Shown: piece after piece, positions 24,341 through 34,098 of the stretch | Position numbering within the stretch: position 1 is the first letter of the stretch | Layout of the letters: each line of letters starts with the position of its first letter | Source: Flavobacterium sp. CF136 | Lineage (GTDB): Bacteria; Bacteroidota; Bacteroidia; Flavobacteriales; Flavobacteriaceae | DNA: 39,247 nucleotides | Direction: 5' to 3' | NCBI RefSeq assembly: GCF_000282055.1 | Contig: NZ_AKJZ01000034.1 | Span: 1 to 39,247 of the forward strand | The notes under the pieces: generated by a model | Database searches by the model: none | What the model saw: the letters and a program-made list of their open reading frames with translations, nothing else | Told to the model about the DNA's origin: nothing | Position numbers and translations under genes: made by a program

Positions 24341-24907
24341 CTACTCTTTTACACGCTCCATGTAAGAACCTGAAGCTGTATCGATTTTAATTTTATCACC
24401 TTCGTTGATGAACAAAGGAACGTTTACAGTTGCACCAGTTTCTACCGTAGCAGATTTTGTAGCATTTGTTGCTGTATTTCCTTTTACTCCCGGTTCAGCA
24501 TAAGTTACCTCTAAAACGATTGAAGCCGGCATATCTACTGATAAAGGCAAATCTGTTTCTGTATTAACCTGAACCATTACATTTGTTCCTTCTTTTAATA
24601 ATCCCGGAGCATCTAAAATACTTTTATTCAAAGAAATTTGCTCGAAAGTTTCAGCATTCATGAAGTGAAACTCATCCCCTTCAGCATATAAAAACTGATA
24701 AGTATGTGTTTCTACACGTACGTCCTCAATTTTGTGTCCTGCAGAAAATGTATTATCCAATACTTTCCCAGTTGTTAAACTTTTTAATTTTGTTCTTACA
24801 AAAGCTGGTCCTTTTCCTGGTTTTACGTGAAGGAATTCGATAATTTTATAAATATCGTGATTATATTTGATACATAATCCGTTTCTAATATCTGATGTAG
24901 ATGCCAT
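24341..24907 (-). CDS. efp: Translation elongation factor P
   Basis: The 188-aa factor relieves ribosomes stalled at polyproline stretches. The N-terminal KOW-like domain carries the loop KPGKGPAFVRTKLK, with K32 at the tip position that other bacteria modify. The C-terminal OB domains end in the conserved GDKIKIDTASGSYMERVKE. No lysyl-modification genes (epmA/epmB) are seen nearby. efp between lpxA and another lpx-type gene is a familiar Bacteroidota arrangement. The ATG at 24907 gives the expected start MASTSDIRNG. Confidence 0.97.
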   Translation of the reverse strand: MASTSDIRNGLCIKYNHDIYKIIEFLHVKPGKGPAFVRTKLKSLTTGKVLDNTFSAGHKIEDVRVETHTYQFLYAEGDEFHFMNAETFEQISLNKSILDAPGLLKEGTNVMVQVNTETDLPLSVDMPASIVLEVTYAEPGVKGNTATNATKSATVETGATVNVPLFINEGDKIKIDTASGSYMERVKE

Positions 24908-24929
24908 TTTTTTTAATTTTAGATTTTAG

Positions 24930-24971
24930 AATGCAGATTTTAGATTCCTAAAGAAATTAATAATCTGCATT
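24930..24971 (-). other. Inverted repeat between lpxA and efp
   Basis: aatgcagatt (24930-24939) and aatctgcatt (24962-24971) form a 10-bp perfect stem with a 22-nt loop. It lies between the lpxA stop and the efp start. On the minus strand the stem is followed by only broken T-runs, so it may be a weak terminator or attenuator rather than a full stop. Confidence 0.45.
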
Positions 24972-25025
24972 TTATTATTTTTTATATTTTATTTGAGTTT
25001 TAATGATAAAGTTAGAAATCTAAAA

Positions 25026-25811
25026 TTAATAATTTCCTGAATATCCTTTCATTACACCTCTTGATGAATTTCGAATAAAGTCTAAAATTTCATCTCTCTC
25101 AGGAGTAGCTTCCATTTCTCCTTCAATTATACTCAAAGCTTGTGTAGTATTATAATTTTTTTGATATAAAATTCTATAAATATCCTGAATTTCTCTGATT
25201 TTTTCAGTCGTAAAACCTCTTCTTCGAAGACCTACCGAATTTATACCTACATACGACAATGGTTCTTTTGCTGCTTTTGTATATGGCGGAACGTCTTTTC
25301 TTAATAGTGACCCGCCTGAAATCATAGCGTGATCTCCAACACTAATAAACTGGTGCACAGCAGATAACCCTCCAATAATAGCATAATTACCAATTGTAAC
25401 ATGTCCTCCTAAAAGAACTCCGTTAACAATTATTGCATTATTACCAACATGACAATCATGAGCAATGTGAGCAGTTGCCATAATTAAACAATTATCACCT
25501 ATAACTGTCTGACCTGAAGCTATTGTTCCTCTATTAATTGTTACACATTCTCTTATAGTACAATTATCTCCAATAATCGCCAAAGAATCTTCTCCTCCAA
25601 ATTTTAAATCCTGCGGAACTGCCGAAATTACTGCGCCCGGAAAAATATTACAATTTTTCCCAATACGGGCGCCTTCCATAATGGTTACGTTTGAGCCTAT
25701 CCAGGTACCATCACCAATAACAACATTATTGTGAATTGTTGTAAAAGGCTCAATTACAACATTTTTAGCGATTTTAGCGCCAGGATGAACATATGCTAAT
25801 GGTTGATTCAT
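25026..25811 (-). CDS. lpxA: UDP-N-acetylglucosamine O-acyltransferase
   Basis: The 261-aa trimeric enzyme makes the first acyl transfer of lipid A synthesis, from 3-hydroxyacyl-ACP to UDP-GlcNAc. The hexapeptide beta-helix fills residues about 1-185, including AHIAHDCHVG with the catalytic His, and GGLSAVHQF. The helical C-terminal domain has the family signature SVGLRRRGF...IYRILYQKNYN. Length and motifs match LpxA. It follows lpxC-fabZ by 73 bp in the same orientation. Confidence 0.97.
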   Translation of the reverse strand: MNQPLAYVHPGAKIAKNVVIEPFTTIHNNVVIGDGTWIGSNVTIMEGARIGKNCNIFPGAVISAVPQDLKFGGEDSLAIIGDNCTIRECVTINRGTIASGQTVIGDNCLIMATAHIAHDCHVGNNAIIVNGVLLGGHVTIGNYAIIGGLSAVHQFISVGDHAMISGGSLLRKDVPPYTKAAKEPLSYVGINSVGLRRRGFTTEKIREIQDIYRILYQKNYNTTQALSIIEGEMEATPERDEILDFIRNSSRGVMKGYSGNY

Positions 25812-25884
25812 CTGTATTTTTTATATTTTTTATTTAAAAAGTCTGATTAAGGCAACAAACGTAAACAATAAATTTGATTAATTA

Positions 25885-27282
25885 TTATTGTTTTCTCGCA
25901 ATTTGAGCCATTAATTCTGCCTCGGCAACTAATTTCCCGTTAGCGTAAGCATTTGCTTGCATATGACAAATTCCTCTTCTGATTGGTGAAATCAAATCAC
26001 ACTTAAAAATTAAAGTGTCACCAGGCAATACTTTATGTTTAAATTTAACATTATCTATTTTCATAAAATAAGTCAAATAATTTTCAGGATCCGGAACTGT
26101 ACTCAGAACCAAAATTCCGCCAGTTTGTGCCATTGCTTCAACAATTAATACACCCGGCATTACCGGAGCATCAGGAAAATGCCCAACGAAGAAATTTTCA
26201 TTCATAGTAACATTTTTCAATCCAACCACATGGCTTGATGACATTTCAATAATTCTGTCGATCAACAAAAATGGAGGTCTGTGAGGTAAAACAGCCATAA
26301 TTTTATGAATATCCATCAGAGGTTCCTGATTCAAATCATAAACAGGGATATGGTTTCTTTGCTCTATTTTTATAATTTTTGCTAATTTTTTAGCAAATTG
26401 CGTATTCACATAATGTCCTGGTTTATTTGCAATGATTTTTCCCTGGATTCTAACTCCAATTAAAGATAAATCACCAATAACATCCAAAAGTTTATGTCTT
26501 GCAGCTTCATTTGGGTAATGCAAAGTTAAATTATCTAGAACGCCATTTGGCTTAACTGAAATTTCTTCCTTTCCAAAGGCTTTCTTAAGGCTTTCCATTG
26601 TAGCTTCAGAAATCTCTTTATCTACATAAACAATAGCATTATTTAAGTCACCACCTTTTATTAATCCATTTTCTAATAAAGATTCTAATTCATGTAAAAA
26701 ACTAAAAGTTCTTGAATTTGAAATTTCATCTTTAAAATCAGCAATACTTTTCAAAGTAGCATTTTGAGTACCTAAAACTTTAGTACCAAAATCTACCATT
26801 GTAGTAACCTGATAATCATCACTTGGCATAACCAAAATCTCACTTCCTGTAGTTTCATCTGTAAATGAAATTACTTCTTTTACTACATAAACATTACGTT
26901 TTGCTTCTTGCTCTTCGACTCCTGCTTTTTCAATTGCTTCAACAAAATATTTTGAAGAACCATCCATAATTGGAAGTTCAGAAGCATTTAATTCAATAAT
27001 AACATTGTCTAAATCACAGCCAACCAATGCGGCTAAAACATGTTCCGGAGTTTGAATTTTTACACCTAATTTTTCTAAATTGGTACCTCTTTGTGTATTA
27101 ACAACATAATTGGCATCAGCTTCAATCACTGGTTGGCCTTGCAAGTCAATTCTAACAAAAGTGAAACCATTATTAATCGGAGCAGGTTTAAAAGTCATTG
27201 TAACTTCTTTTCCAGTGTGCAATCCGACTCCTGTTAGTGAAATTTCATTCTTGATGGTCTTCTGTTTAACCATTATTTCCAT
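25885..27282 (-). CDS. lpxC-fabZ: Bifunctional UDP-3-O-acyl-N-acetylglucosamine deacetylase / 3-hydroxyacyl-ACP dehydratase
   Basis: The 465-aa fusion is typical of Bacteroidota. Residues about 5-310 are LpxC, the zinc deacetylase that commits UDP-GlcNAc to lipid A: H81, H255, the HKLLD motif (263-267) and GHYVN (H290). Residues about 320-465 are Fab[13 protein letters not shown] (334-343) and [20 protein letters not shown] with catalytic H368 and E382. FabZ also makes the acyl chains used by LpxA and LpxD, so the fusion ties the two pathways together. Two ATGs compete, at 27282 and 27273; both overlap the end of lpxD (27266), and the second gives an ATGGTTAA overlap suited to coupled translation. 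Confidence 0.97.
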   Translation of the reverse strand: MEIMVKQKTIKNEISLTGVGLHTGKEVTMTFKPAPINNGFTFVRIDLQGQPVIEADANYVVNTQRGTNLEKLGVKIQTPEHVLAALVGCDLDNVIIELNASELPIMDGSSKYFVEAIEKAGVEEQEAKRNVYVVKEVISFTDETTGSEILVMPSDDYQVTTMVDFGTKVLGTQNATLKSIADFKDEISNSRTFSFLHELESLLENGLIKGGDLNNAIVYVDKEISEATMESLKKAFGKEEISVKPNGVLDNLTLHYPNEAARHKLLDVIGDLSLIGVRIQGKIIANKPGHYVNTQFAKKLAKIIKIEQRNHIPVYDLNQEPLMDIHKIMAVLPHRPPFLLIDRIIEMSSSHVVGLKNVTMNENFFVGHFPDAPVMPGVLIVEAMAQTGGILVLSTVPDPENYLTYFMKIDNVKFKHKVLPGDTLIFKCDLISPIRRGICHMQANAYANGKLVAEAELMAQIARKQ

Positions 27283-28309
27283 TTTTTGGGTTTATTATTT
27301 GTTTTTTTAATTCTTCCAGTTCAGCAACAATCTTAGGCAAGTTTTTAAAATGAACATACGACTTGCTAAAATCGCTGTAACCAAATGTTGGGCTTCCCTG
27401 CAAAATTTCATCATCTTTAATGTTTCTCGCCACACCCGATTGAGCCTGAAGTCTTACATTATTGCCTATAGTTAAATGGCCTGCAATTCCAACTTGTCCT
27501 CCAATCATACAGTTTTCTCCAATTTTTGTAGAACCTGCTACACCTGTTTGAGCAGCAATTACTGTATTTTTACCAATTTCAACATTATGGGCAATCTGAA
27601 TCTGATTGTCTAATTTTACTCCCTTTCTAATTATAGTAGAACCCAGAGTTGCTCTGTCGATTGTAGTATTGGCACCAATATCTACATTATCTTCTATAAT
27701 AACGTTTCCAATTTGTGGAACTTTGTTATATTCCCCTTCTTCATTTGGAGCAAAACCAAAACCATCTGCACCTATAATTGTCCCTGAATGAATCGTACAA
27801 TTATTACCAATTATAGTTTCAGAATATATTTTAGCACCTGCAAAAATATATACATTATCGCCAATAACAACATTATCACCAATAAAACTATTTGGATATA
27901 TTTTTACATTATTACCTAAAACCACGTTTTGACCGATATAACTAAAGCTTCCCAAATACAAATTTTCACCATATTTAGTCCCTTCAGATATAAAAGTCTG
28001 TGGCTCGATCCCGCTTTTGTTTAACTTAACCTGATTATAAAACTCTAAAAGTTTAGAAAAAGAAACATAGGCATCTTCCACTTTAATTAAAGTCGTGGTA
28101 ATTTCGGATTCTGGTATAAAGCTATCATTAACAATTGTTACAGATGCTCTTGTAGTATAGATATGATTGATATATTTAGGGTTTGCCAGGAAAGTAAGTG
28201 ATCCTTCCTCTCCTTCTTCTATTTTAGACAGTCGAAAAACCTCGGCATTAGGATTGCCAACAACTTCTCCTTCTAAAATTCCTGCTATTTGTTCTGCTGT
28301 AAATTTCAT
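27266..28309 (-). CDS. lpxD: UDP-3-O-(3-hydroxyacyl)glucosamine N-acyltransferase
   Basis: The 347-aa protein adds the second acyl chain, on nitrogen, in lipid A synthesis. It has the N-terminal uridine-binding LpxD domain (1-100), hexapeptide repeats (about 105-320) and the catalytic His H241 in [12 protein letters not shown]. It ends in a helical stretch ([11 protein letters not shown]). Being full-length and first of the lpxD-lpxC/fabZ-lpxA order, this is the canonical lpxD; the gene at 23267-24196 is the paralogue. Its stop overlaps the lpxC-fabZ start. Confidence 0.96.
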   Translation of the reverse strand: MKFTAEQIAGILEGEVVGNPNAEVFRLSKIEEGEEGSLTFLANPKYINHIYTTRASVTIVNDSFIPESEITTTLIKVEDAYVSFSKLLEFYNQVKLNKSGIEPQTFISEGTKYGENLYLGSFSYIGQNVVLGNNVKIYPNSFIGDNVVIGDNVYIFAGAKIYSETIIGNNCTIHSGTIIGADGFGFAPNEEGEYNKVPQIGNVIIEDNVDIGANTTIDRATLGSTIIRKGVKLDNQIQIAHNVEIGKNTVIAAQTGVAGSTKIGENCMIGGQVGIAGHLTIGNNVRLQAQSGVARNIKDDEILQGSPTFGYSDFSKSYVHFKNLPKIVAELEELKKQIINPKNGNNG

Positions 28310-28348
28310 TCCGACAAAAATATAAAAAATAGGTTTTAAATGTTAATT

Positions 28349-29578
28349 TTAGATAAGTTGTTTTGGAAAACAGATGTAATATTTTGTTACCAATTTAGAT
28401 AATGATTTCAAATTCAACTGGTCAGATGCTTCAACAACATCTTCAATTGTTTTATCTTTTTTAAAAATTCGTATCGATTCAGCTTCTTTACTGTATGCCT
28501 GATTTTTAATTTTTCCCCTAAAAATAAAATAATCTGCTTCCAACTGTGATATATTGTGCTCTTTGGCAAATTTTTCTTTTAATTCCTGTACCTCTTCAGT
28601 CGGAATTTTTTCACCACTCATTTTAATTTTCAACAAATCTCTATTGATAATCATTTTACTTAAAGTTGAAAGTATAAAGTCATCTTGCTTTTGCCAGGCT
28701 TTTAAAGCACTAATAATATCAAAATCATCCAATTGAGAAAATAAGTCTAAAATTTCGGCATCAAAGTTTTCTAATGCAATCTTGTTTTGCATGAAATATA
28801 AAAGTGATTCACTACAAGGCAAACTCACCCCTTTCAAAGTCAGTTCTTTTGCTCTTTTAAGTGCTTTAGTCAAAATTAACTCAGCCACCAGACTAGTTTT
28901 ATGCAAGTAGGCCTGCCAATACATTAATCTTCTTGACAGCAGGAATTTTTCTACTGAATAAATCCCTTTTTCTTCAATAACCAAAACACCGTCAACCACA
29001 TTCATCATCTGAATCAATCGCTCAGAATTGACATTTCCTTCAGCAACACCTGTGTAAAAACTATCACGCTTTAAATAATCCATTCTATCCATATCCAACT
29101 GACTGGAAATCAATTGCAGCATGAATTTTCTGTGATAATCACCTTTAAAAACCTGAATTGCCAAACTTAATCTTCCGTCAAATTCTTCATTCAACTGATT
29201 CATAAACAACAGCGAAATAGCTTCATGATTGACATCTTCTACAATACTTTTTTCCATTGCATGCGAAAAAGGCCCATGCCCAATATCGTGCAGTAAAATA
29301 GCAATATATAATGCGTTTTCTTCTTCCGATGAAATAGCAACACCTTTAAAGCGAAGTGTTTCGATGGCCTTCTGCATCAAATGCATACAACCCAAAGCAT
29401 GATGAAAACGAGTATGATTTGCACCAGGGTAAACCAAATATGATAATCCCATTTGTGAAATACGACGTAAACGCTGAAAATACGGATGCTGGATTAAATC
29501 ATAAATAAGCTCATTCGGGATAGAAATAAAGCCATAAATGGGGTCATTGAATATTTTTAACTTATTAATATGATTCAC
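28349..29578 (-). CDS. HD-domain phosphohydrolase (SAMHD1/dGTPase-like)
   Basis: The 409-aa protein has the HD superfamily metal site: H59/H60 (NHTRFHHALG), H97-D98 (LLHDIGHGPFSHAME) and the later LDMDRMDYLKRDS motif that supplies the final Asp. This is the pattern of SAMHD1-like dNTP triphosphohydrolases, which convert dNTPs to nucleosides and triphosphate. Substrate is not shown by sequence. The start is GTG at 29578, which gives the family N-terminus MNHINKLKIFNDPIYG. It lies 40 bp upstream of lpxD, and the same HD-lpxD order is familiar in Bacteroidota. Confidence 0.9.
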   Translation of the reverse strand: MNHINKLKIFNDPIYGFISIPNELIYDLIQHPYFQRLRRISQMGLSYLVYPGANHTRFHHALGCMHLMQKAIETLRFKGVAISSEEENALYIAILLHDIGHGPFSHAMEKSIVEDVNHEAISLLFMNQLNEEFDGRLSLAIQVFKGDYHRKFMLQLISSQLDMDRMDYLKRDSFYTGVAEGNVNSERLIQMMNVVDGVLVIEEKGIYSVEKFLLSRRLMYWQAYLHKTSLVAELILTKALKRAKELTLKGVSLPCSESLLYFMQNKIALENFDAEILDLFSQLDDFDIISALKAWQKQDDFILSTLSKMIINRDLLKIKMSGEKIPTEEVQELKEKFAKEHNISQLEADYFIFRGKIKNQAYSKEAESIRIFKKDKTIEDVVEASDQLNLKSLSKLVTKYYICFPKQLI

Positions 29579-29601
29579 TATTCTGGTTCTTTTTAGGTGA
29601 A

Positions 29602-29609
29602 CAAATATA
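29602..29609 (-). promoter_or_regulatory. Promoter (-7 box) of the HD-lpxD operon
   Basis: The minus strand reads TATATTTG, an exact TAnnTTTG match, 23 bp upstream of the GTG start. No convincing TTG lies at -33. Confidence 0.45.
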
Positions 29610-29830
29610 AGTAATTAAGTATAAACTGTTTTCTGTTTTTAATTTAAAAAACAAAAAGAAATTCATTTCCTGAAAATCTTTTTATCAAAAACAAAACCAC
29701 TGACTACAAGCACTTTAAATAAAAACATAAAAATACCATATCAGATTCCTTTAACATCTATTTTTTTAAAATGTTAATAACTAAGGATTAGTTTTAGCAT
29801 TGTTATAAACTCAGTCATATTCAAAATTAA

Positions 29831-29838
29831 TATATTTG
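29831..29838 (+). promoter_or_regulatory. Promoter (-7 box) of guaC
   Basis: TATATTTG matches TAnnTTTG exactly and lies 24 bp before the ATG. The -33 element is weak. The 284-bp divergent region 29579-29862 otherwise shows no strong inverted repeat. Confidence 0.5.
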
Positions 29839-29862
29839 AAAGTAACAAAAATTTAGAAAACC

Positions 29863-30903
29863 ATGAGAATAGAAACCGATCTTAAATTAGGCTTTAAAGA
29901 TGTAATGATCAGACCCAAAAGATCAACTTTGAAAAGCAGGTCCGAAGTATCTTTAGAAAGAAATTTTAAATTTTTGCATAATACAACTGTATGGACCGGA
30001 ATTCCAATTATGGCAGCAAATATGGATACTGTGGGTACTTTTGAAATGGCTGCTGTTTTAGCTAAAGAAAAGCTTTTTACTGCTATTCACAAGCATTATT
30101 CTTTTCAGGAGTGGAATGATTTTTTACAAACCGTTTCTTCTGATTTTTACAATTATATTGCCATTAGTACAGGAACGGGAAAAGAAGATGCTGTTAAAAT
30201 TGCTGAAATTATTAAAGCAAATCCGTCACTGAAATTTATTTGTATTGATGTTGCCAATGGATATTCAGAACATTTTGTTCAGTTTTTAAAACAAACCCGT
30301 AAACAATATCCTGATAAGGTTATTATTGCCGGAAATGTAGTAACTGGCGAAATGGTTGAAGAATTATTATTAGCGGGAGCCGATATTGTAAAAGTTGGAA
30401 TTGGTCCTGGTTCTGTTTGTACGACCCGTGTAAAAACAGGTGTTGGATATCCGCAGCTTTCTGCCATTATTGAATGTGCCGATGCAGCTCATGGTTTAGG
30501 CGGTCATATTATTAGTGATGGAGGATGCAGTACGCCTGGCGATGTTGCCAAAGCTTTTGGTGCAGGTTCAGATTTTGTTATGCTTGGCGGAATGTTAGCC
30601 GGACATACTGAAAGCGGTGGCGAATTGATTGAAATTAATGGCGAAAAATTCAGACAATTTTATGGAATGAGTTCTACAACCGCCATGGACAAACATGTTG
30701 GCGGTGTAGCCGAATACAGGGCAAGCGAAGGAAAAACAGTTCAGGTTCCCTTTAAAGGCAAAGTAATCAATACCGTTTTGGATATTTTAGGAGGTTTGCG
30801 CAGTACCTGTACATATGTGGGAGCTTCAAGACTAAAAGAACTGACTAAACGAACAACATTTATAAGAGTCAGTGAACAGGAAAATCAAATTTTTACAAAA
30901 TAA
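29863..30903 (+). CDS. guaC: GMP reductase
   Basis: The 346-aa enzyme of the IMPDH/GMPR superfamily reduces GMP to IMP with NADPH and ammonia release, feeding guanine nucleotides back to the adenine branch. Catalytic C186 is in [11 protein letters not shown]; the phosphate-binding DGGC motif and the N-terminal [14 protein letters not shown] are typical. There is no CBS-domain insertion, and length equals the GuaC type rather than IMP dehydrogenase (about 490 aa). The ATG at 29863 gives the expected start. The GNAT gene begins 34 bp downstream and is probably co-transcribed. Confidence 0.95.
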   Translation: MRIETDLKLGFKDVMIRPKRSTLKSRSEVSLERNFKFLHNTTVWTGIPIMAANMDTVGTFEMAAVLAKEKLFTAIHKHYSFQEWNDFLQTVSSDFYNYIAISTGTGKEDAVKIAEIIKANPSLKFICIDVANGYSEHFVQFLKQTRKQYPDKVIIAGNVVTGEMVEELLLAGADIVKVGIGPGSVCTTRVKTGVGYPQLSAIIECADAAHGLGGHIISDGGCSTPGDVAKAFGAGSDFVMLGGMLAGHTESGGELIEINGEKFRQFYGMSSTTAMDKHVGGVAEYRASEGKTVQVPFKGKVINTVLDILGGLRSTCTYVGASRLKELTKRTTFIRVSEQENQIFTK

Positions 30904-30937
30904 TTTTTCAAATATTACAACACATTTTAAATTAAAT

Positions 30938-31435
30938 ATGATCACAATTTCAGAAGGCACAACAGAAGACATCAAAACCATTCAGCAAATAACACATAAA
31001 ACCTGGCCAATTACGTATGGCAAAATTCTATCTAAAACACAATTAGATTATATGCTGGATTTATTTTATTCTGACGAAGCTTTAATTAACCAATTTGAGA
31101 AAAAAGAACAATTATTTTATTTGATTTCAGAAGATGAAGCAACTTTAGGTTTTATTGGAATTGAACATAATTACAAAGATCAAGCTGTAACCAGAATTCA
31201 TAAAATATATCTTTTGCCGGAAACACAGGGAAAAGGCATTGGAAAAAAAGTAATTGAAGAGATCAAAAAAATGGCTTTAGAAAACCATTCAACTGCTTTA
31301 TCTTTAAATGTAAATCGATTCAATTCAGCATTAAGCTTTTATAAAAAAATAGGTTTTGAAATTATTGATGAAGTCAATATCGATATTGGAAACGGATACT
31401 TAATGGAAGATTATGTGATGGAGAAGAAGTTATAA
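30938..31435 (+). CDS. GNAT-family N-acetyltransferase
   Basis: The 165-aa protein has the acetyl-CoA-binding motif A ETQGKGIGKK (QxxGxG type, 97-103) preceded by the beta strand TRIHKIYLLP, and motif B NVNRFNSALSFYKKIGFE. The family transfers an acetyl group to an amine on small molecules or proteins; the acceptor is not predictable. The ATG at 30938 is chosen. The frame extends to a GTG at 30872 inside guaC, but the extra 22 residues are non-conserved-looking and overlap the upstream gene. It converges directly on the pentapeptide-repeat gene (stops abut at 31435/31436). Confidence 0.9.
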   Translation: MITISEGTTEDIKTIQQITHKTWPITYGKILSKTQLDYMLDLFYSDEALINQFEKKEQLFYLISEDEATLGFIGIEHNYKDQAVTRIHKIYLLPETQGKGIGKKVIEEIKKMALENHSTALSLNVNRFNSALSFYKKIGFEIIDEVNIDIGNGYLMEDYVMEKKL

Positions 31436-32008
31436 TCAACTCACAATAACATCATGTTTAAACAATAAACCTTTTACTTCTTTTAAAGCAAAAACAGCTT
31501 TTTTAAGTTTAGTTTTGGATGGATCGATAGTATAATTATAACTCGTTTTGAAATCGGCTTTATTGGCAATTGCTTTATTAAACTCAGACCGATACAAATC
31601 ACAATTATCAAAAAGCACGCTGGTAAGATCTGTAGCCATAAAATCTACGGCAACTAAGCTGCAATTTGTAAAAGTTGTTCCTTTTATTTTTAAGGTATAA
31701 AATTTCGAAAAATCCAAAACACAATCGTTAAAGTGTATCTCAAAAATGAGTTTGTCACACATGGCAAAATTCACATCTTTTATTTCACAACGATTAAAAG
31801 CTGCCGTTCTAAAGGCTACATAATTGATTTTTGCTTCATTAAAAATACAGTCATTAAAAACGCAATCAATAAAAGTAACGGCTAAAAAAGTACAGGCTGA
31901 AAAATTGCAATTATTAAAAACACAACATTCAAAATCCTTGAAATTAGCCCCATCCCTATCATAAATGATATTATTATATTCTTTATCAAGGAAATATTGA
32001 CTCGTCAT
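31436..32008 (-). CDS. Pentapeptide-repeat protein (Qnr/McbG-like class)
   Basis: The 190-aa cytoplasmic protein consists of about 25 pentapeptide-like repeats of the A(D/N)LxF type (CVFNNCNFSACTF, CIFNEAKINYVAF, TSVLFDNCDLYRSEF), predicted to form a right-handed quadrilateral beta-helix. It is unusually rich in cysteine (11 residues). The C-terminal tail NYTIDPSKTKLKKAVFAL resembles the dimerisation tail of Qnr-like proteins, which protect DNA gyrase. That likeness is by pattern only, and many pentapeptide proteins have no known function. The two loops that break the helix in Qnr proteins are not obvious here. Confidence 0.85.
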   Translation of the reverse strand: MTSQYFLDKEYNNIIYDRDGANFKDFECCVFNNCNFSACTFLAVTFIDCVFNDCIFNEAKINYVAFRTAAFNRCEIKDVNFAMCDKLIFEIHFNDCVLDFSKFYTLKIKGTTFTNCSLVAVDFMATDLTSVLFDNCDLYRSEFNKAIANKADFKTSYNYTIDPSKTKLKKAVFALKEVKGLLFKHDVIVS

Positions 32009-32031
32009 TAAAGATCAATTGTTTAAAATAA

Positions 32032-32065
32032 AAACGCAAGAATCAAATGTATGATAATTGCGTTT
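32032..32065 (-). terminator. Terminator of the MFS transporter gene
   Basis: aaacgcaa (32032-32039) and ttgcgttt (32058-32065) form an 8-bp stem with an 18-nt loop, followed on the minus strand by TTTTATTTT. It lies 25 bp beyond the transporter stop. Confidence 0.5.
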
Positions 32066-32089
32066 AGATTGAAAATATTATTTTACTGA

Positions 32090-33403
32090 TTATTTTTTAT
32101 GTACTCTTCTTAAAAGGAAAATAGCAATAGCAAAAAAGGTTCCTAGAAAAACAATTGCCAAACGTGGACTTCCTGTAATCTGGTCGATAATACCATATAC
32201 ACACATTCCAATTACGATTCCTATTTTTTCGGCAACATCATAAAAACTAAAAAAAGAAGCCGTATCTTCTGTTTCCGGTAATAGTTTTGAATAGGTAGAA
32301 CGTGATAAAGCCTGAATTCCTCCCATTACTAATCCTGCCATGGTAGCCATTGCATAAAAATGTATTGGCAATGTGATAAAGTATGCAATCGCACAAAATA
32401 CTAACCAAATACAGTTAATCACAATCAAAGTTGGAATGTTCCCAAACTTAGCCGAAGCCCTTGATGTTAAAACAGCTCCTAAAACAGCCACTAATTGTAT
32501 CAGTAAAATACAAATAATCAAACCTGTTGTGCTTTCTGCTTTTGAAGACCATAAAATTTCCTGTGCACCAAAATAAGTAGCCACTAGCATAACAGTCTGA
32601 ACCGCCATACTTGAAACAAAAAAACCTCCTAAATATCTTTTTAACGGAATATTTTCTTTTAATAAATTCCAAACTTTTTTTAATTCCTTAAATCCATTAA
32701 AAACAATAGCTTTTGTTAATTTTTCACTTTTATCCTTGCTCCCTTTTGGTAAAAAATAATAGCTGTACTGACTGAACAAAATCCACCAGACTCCGACCAT
32801 AACAAAAGAATATCGCATCGCTTTCATGGCTGCTTCACCATCTGTTCCCGTGATTCCAAAAACTTTTGGTTTCATAATCATAGCCAGATTGATAATCAAC
32901 AAAATCACACTTCCAATATATCCTAAAGAATATCCTTTGGCACTAATTTTATCTTGCTGTTCTGGAAATGCAATATCCGGTAAATACGAATTATAGAAAA
33001 CCAAACTTCCCCAATAGCCAATAAGACCAAGAAAATAAAATAATAATCCAACATAAATATTTTCAAGATTAAACCAATACAATCCCATGCAGGATAAAGC
33101 TCCAACATAGCAGAAGAATTTCATAAACGATTTTTTATTCCCAACATAATCCGCAATACCGGATAATAACGGTGAAAAAAAGGCTACAAATACAAAGGCA
33201 AATGCTGTAGTAAAACTAATTAAAGCTGAATTTTTAAGTTCTAATCCAAAAACTTCTATGTAATGACTTCGTTTTGAAAATAAGGCTTCGTAAAAAATAG
33301 GAAATACCGCTGATGCAATAGTAAGAGTATAAACTGAGTTTGCCCAATCATAAAATGCCCAGGCATTCAATAATTTTTTACTCCCTTTTGGTAGGTTTGT
33401 CAT
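32090..33403 (-). CDS. MFS transporter, UMF1/Atg22-like family
   Basis: The 437-aa integral membrane protein has about 12 transmembrane helices and the family N-terminus KKLLNAWAFYDWANSVYTLTIASAVFPIF. That YDWANS motif is typical of UMF1-type MFS proteins related to vacuolar Atg22 amino-acid effluxers. A central cytoplasmic loop (about 215-245) separates the two six-helix halves. The C-terminal half has MGGIQALSRSTYSKLLPE, a conserved loop in this group. Substrate is unknown; amino acids or other small solutes are plausible. It appears to be a single-gene unit. Confidence 0.9.
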   Translation of the reverse strand: MTNLPKGSKKLLNAWAFYDWANSVYTLTIASAVFPIFYEALFSKRSHYIEVFGLELKNSALISFTTAFAFVFVAFFSPLLSGIADYVGNKKSFMKFFCYVGALSCMGLYWFNLENIYVGLLFYFLGLIGYWGSLVFYNSYLPDIAFPEQQDKISAKGYSLGYIGSVILLIINLAMIMKPKVFGITGTDGEAAMKAMRYSFVMVGVWWILFSQYSYYFLPKGSKDKSEKLTKAIVFNGFKELKKVWNLLKENIPLKRYLGGFFVSSMAVQTVMLVATYFGAQEILWSSKAESTTGLIICILLIQLVAVLGAVLTSRASAKFGNIPTLIVINCIWLVFCAIAYFITLPIHFYAMATMAGLVMGGIQALSRSTYSKLLPETEDTASFFSFYDVAEKIGIVIGMCVYGIIDQITGSPRLAIVFLGTFFAIAIFLLRRVHKK

Positions 33404-33512
33404 GGTTTTGGTTTTGAAGGCTAATTTATTTATTTTTTCTTATAATCATAATGAATTCTTCATTAATAAATAATCAATGATTTATTAGCATTCAAATTAA
33501 ACTATAATCCTT

Positions 33513-33986
33513 TTATTGATGATGATAAGGTTCATTTCGTAAAATAGTAAAACCGCGATATAATTGTTCTATGAAAAACAAACGAACCATCTGATGCGAA
33601 AATGTCATGAGTGAAAGCGAAATCTTACCTTGCGCTTTGGTATAAACTGTTTCTGAAAAACCATACGGACCACCAATTACAAAAACCAATGTTTTAATTC
33701 CGGAGTTCATCTTTTTTTGTAATTCTTCAGAAAAACCAACACTTGAAAAGTTTTTTCCGTTTTCATCCAATAAAATCAATTGATCGGTTGGGGTTAATTT
33801 AGATAAAATCAATTCGCCTTCTTTTTCTTTTTGCTGACTTTCAGATAAATTTTTTACGTTTTTAATATCCGGAATAATTTCCAAATCAAATTTGATATAA
33901 AATGACAAACGCTTTGTATAATCATCGATTAAAGTTTGCAATGCTTTATTATCTGTTTTGCCAATGGCGATAAGTTTAATGTTCAT
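33513..33986 (-). CDS. rlmH: 23S rRNA (pseudouridine1915-N3)-methyltransferase
   Basis: The 157-aa SPOUT-class methyltransferase modifies helix 69 of 23S rRNA. The knotted SAM-binding region is visible (LVFVIGGPYGFSETVY, then ISLSLMTFSHQMVRLFFIEQLYRGFTILRNEPYHHQ). The C-terminal YRG...PYHH signature is diagnostic, and the length equals the usual 155-159 aa. The ATG at 33986 gives the expected start MNIKLIAIGK. Confidence 0.97.
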   Translation of the reverse strand: MNIKLIAIGKTDNKALQTLIDDYTKRLSFYIKFDLEIIPDIKNVKNLSESQQKEKEGELILSKLTPTDQLILLDENGKNFSSVGFSEELQKKMNSGIKTLVFVIGGPYGFSETVYTKAQGKISLSLMTFSHQMVRLFFIEQLYRGFTILRNEPYHHQ

Positions 33987-34098
33987 TAGTTAAAGTTTTT
34001 TTGCCACGAATTATCACAAATCTTTGAAAATTTAAATCTGTTTAACTAACTGGCTAATTCAGGTTTTACGAATAGAAATACGACTTCTAATATCATAT

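Noticed and set aside
30872..30937. GTG-initiated extension of the GNAT gene into guaC
   Set aside because: The added residues overlap the end of guaC and precede a good ATG that gives the normal GNAT length.
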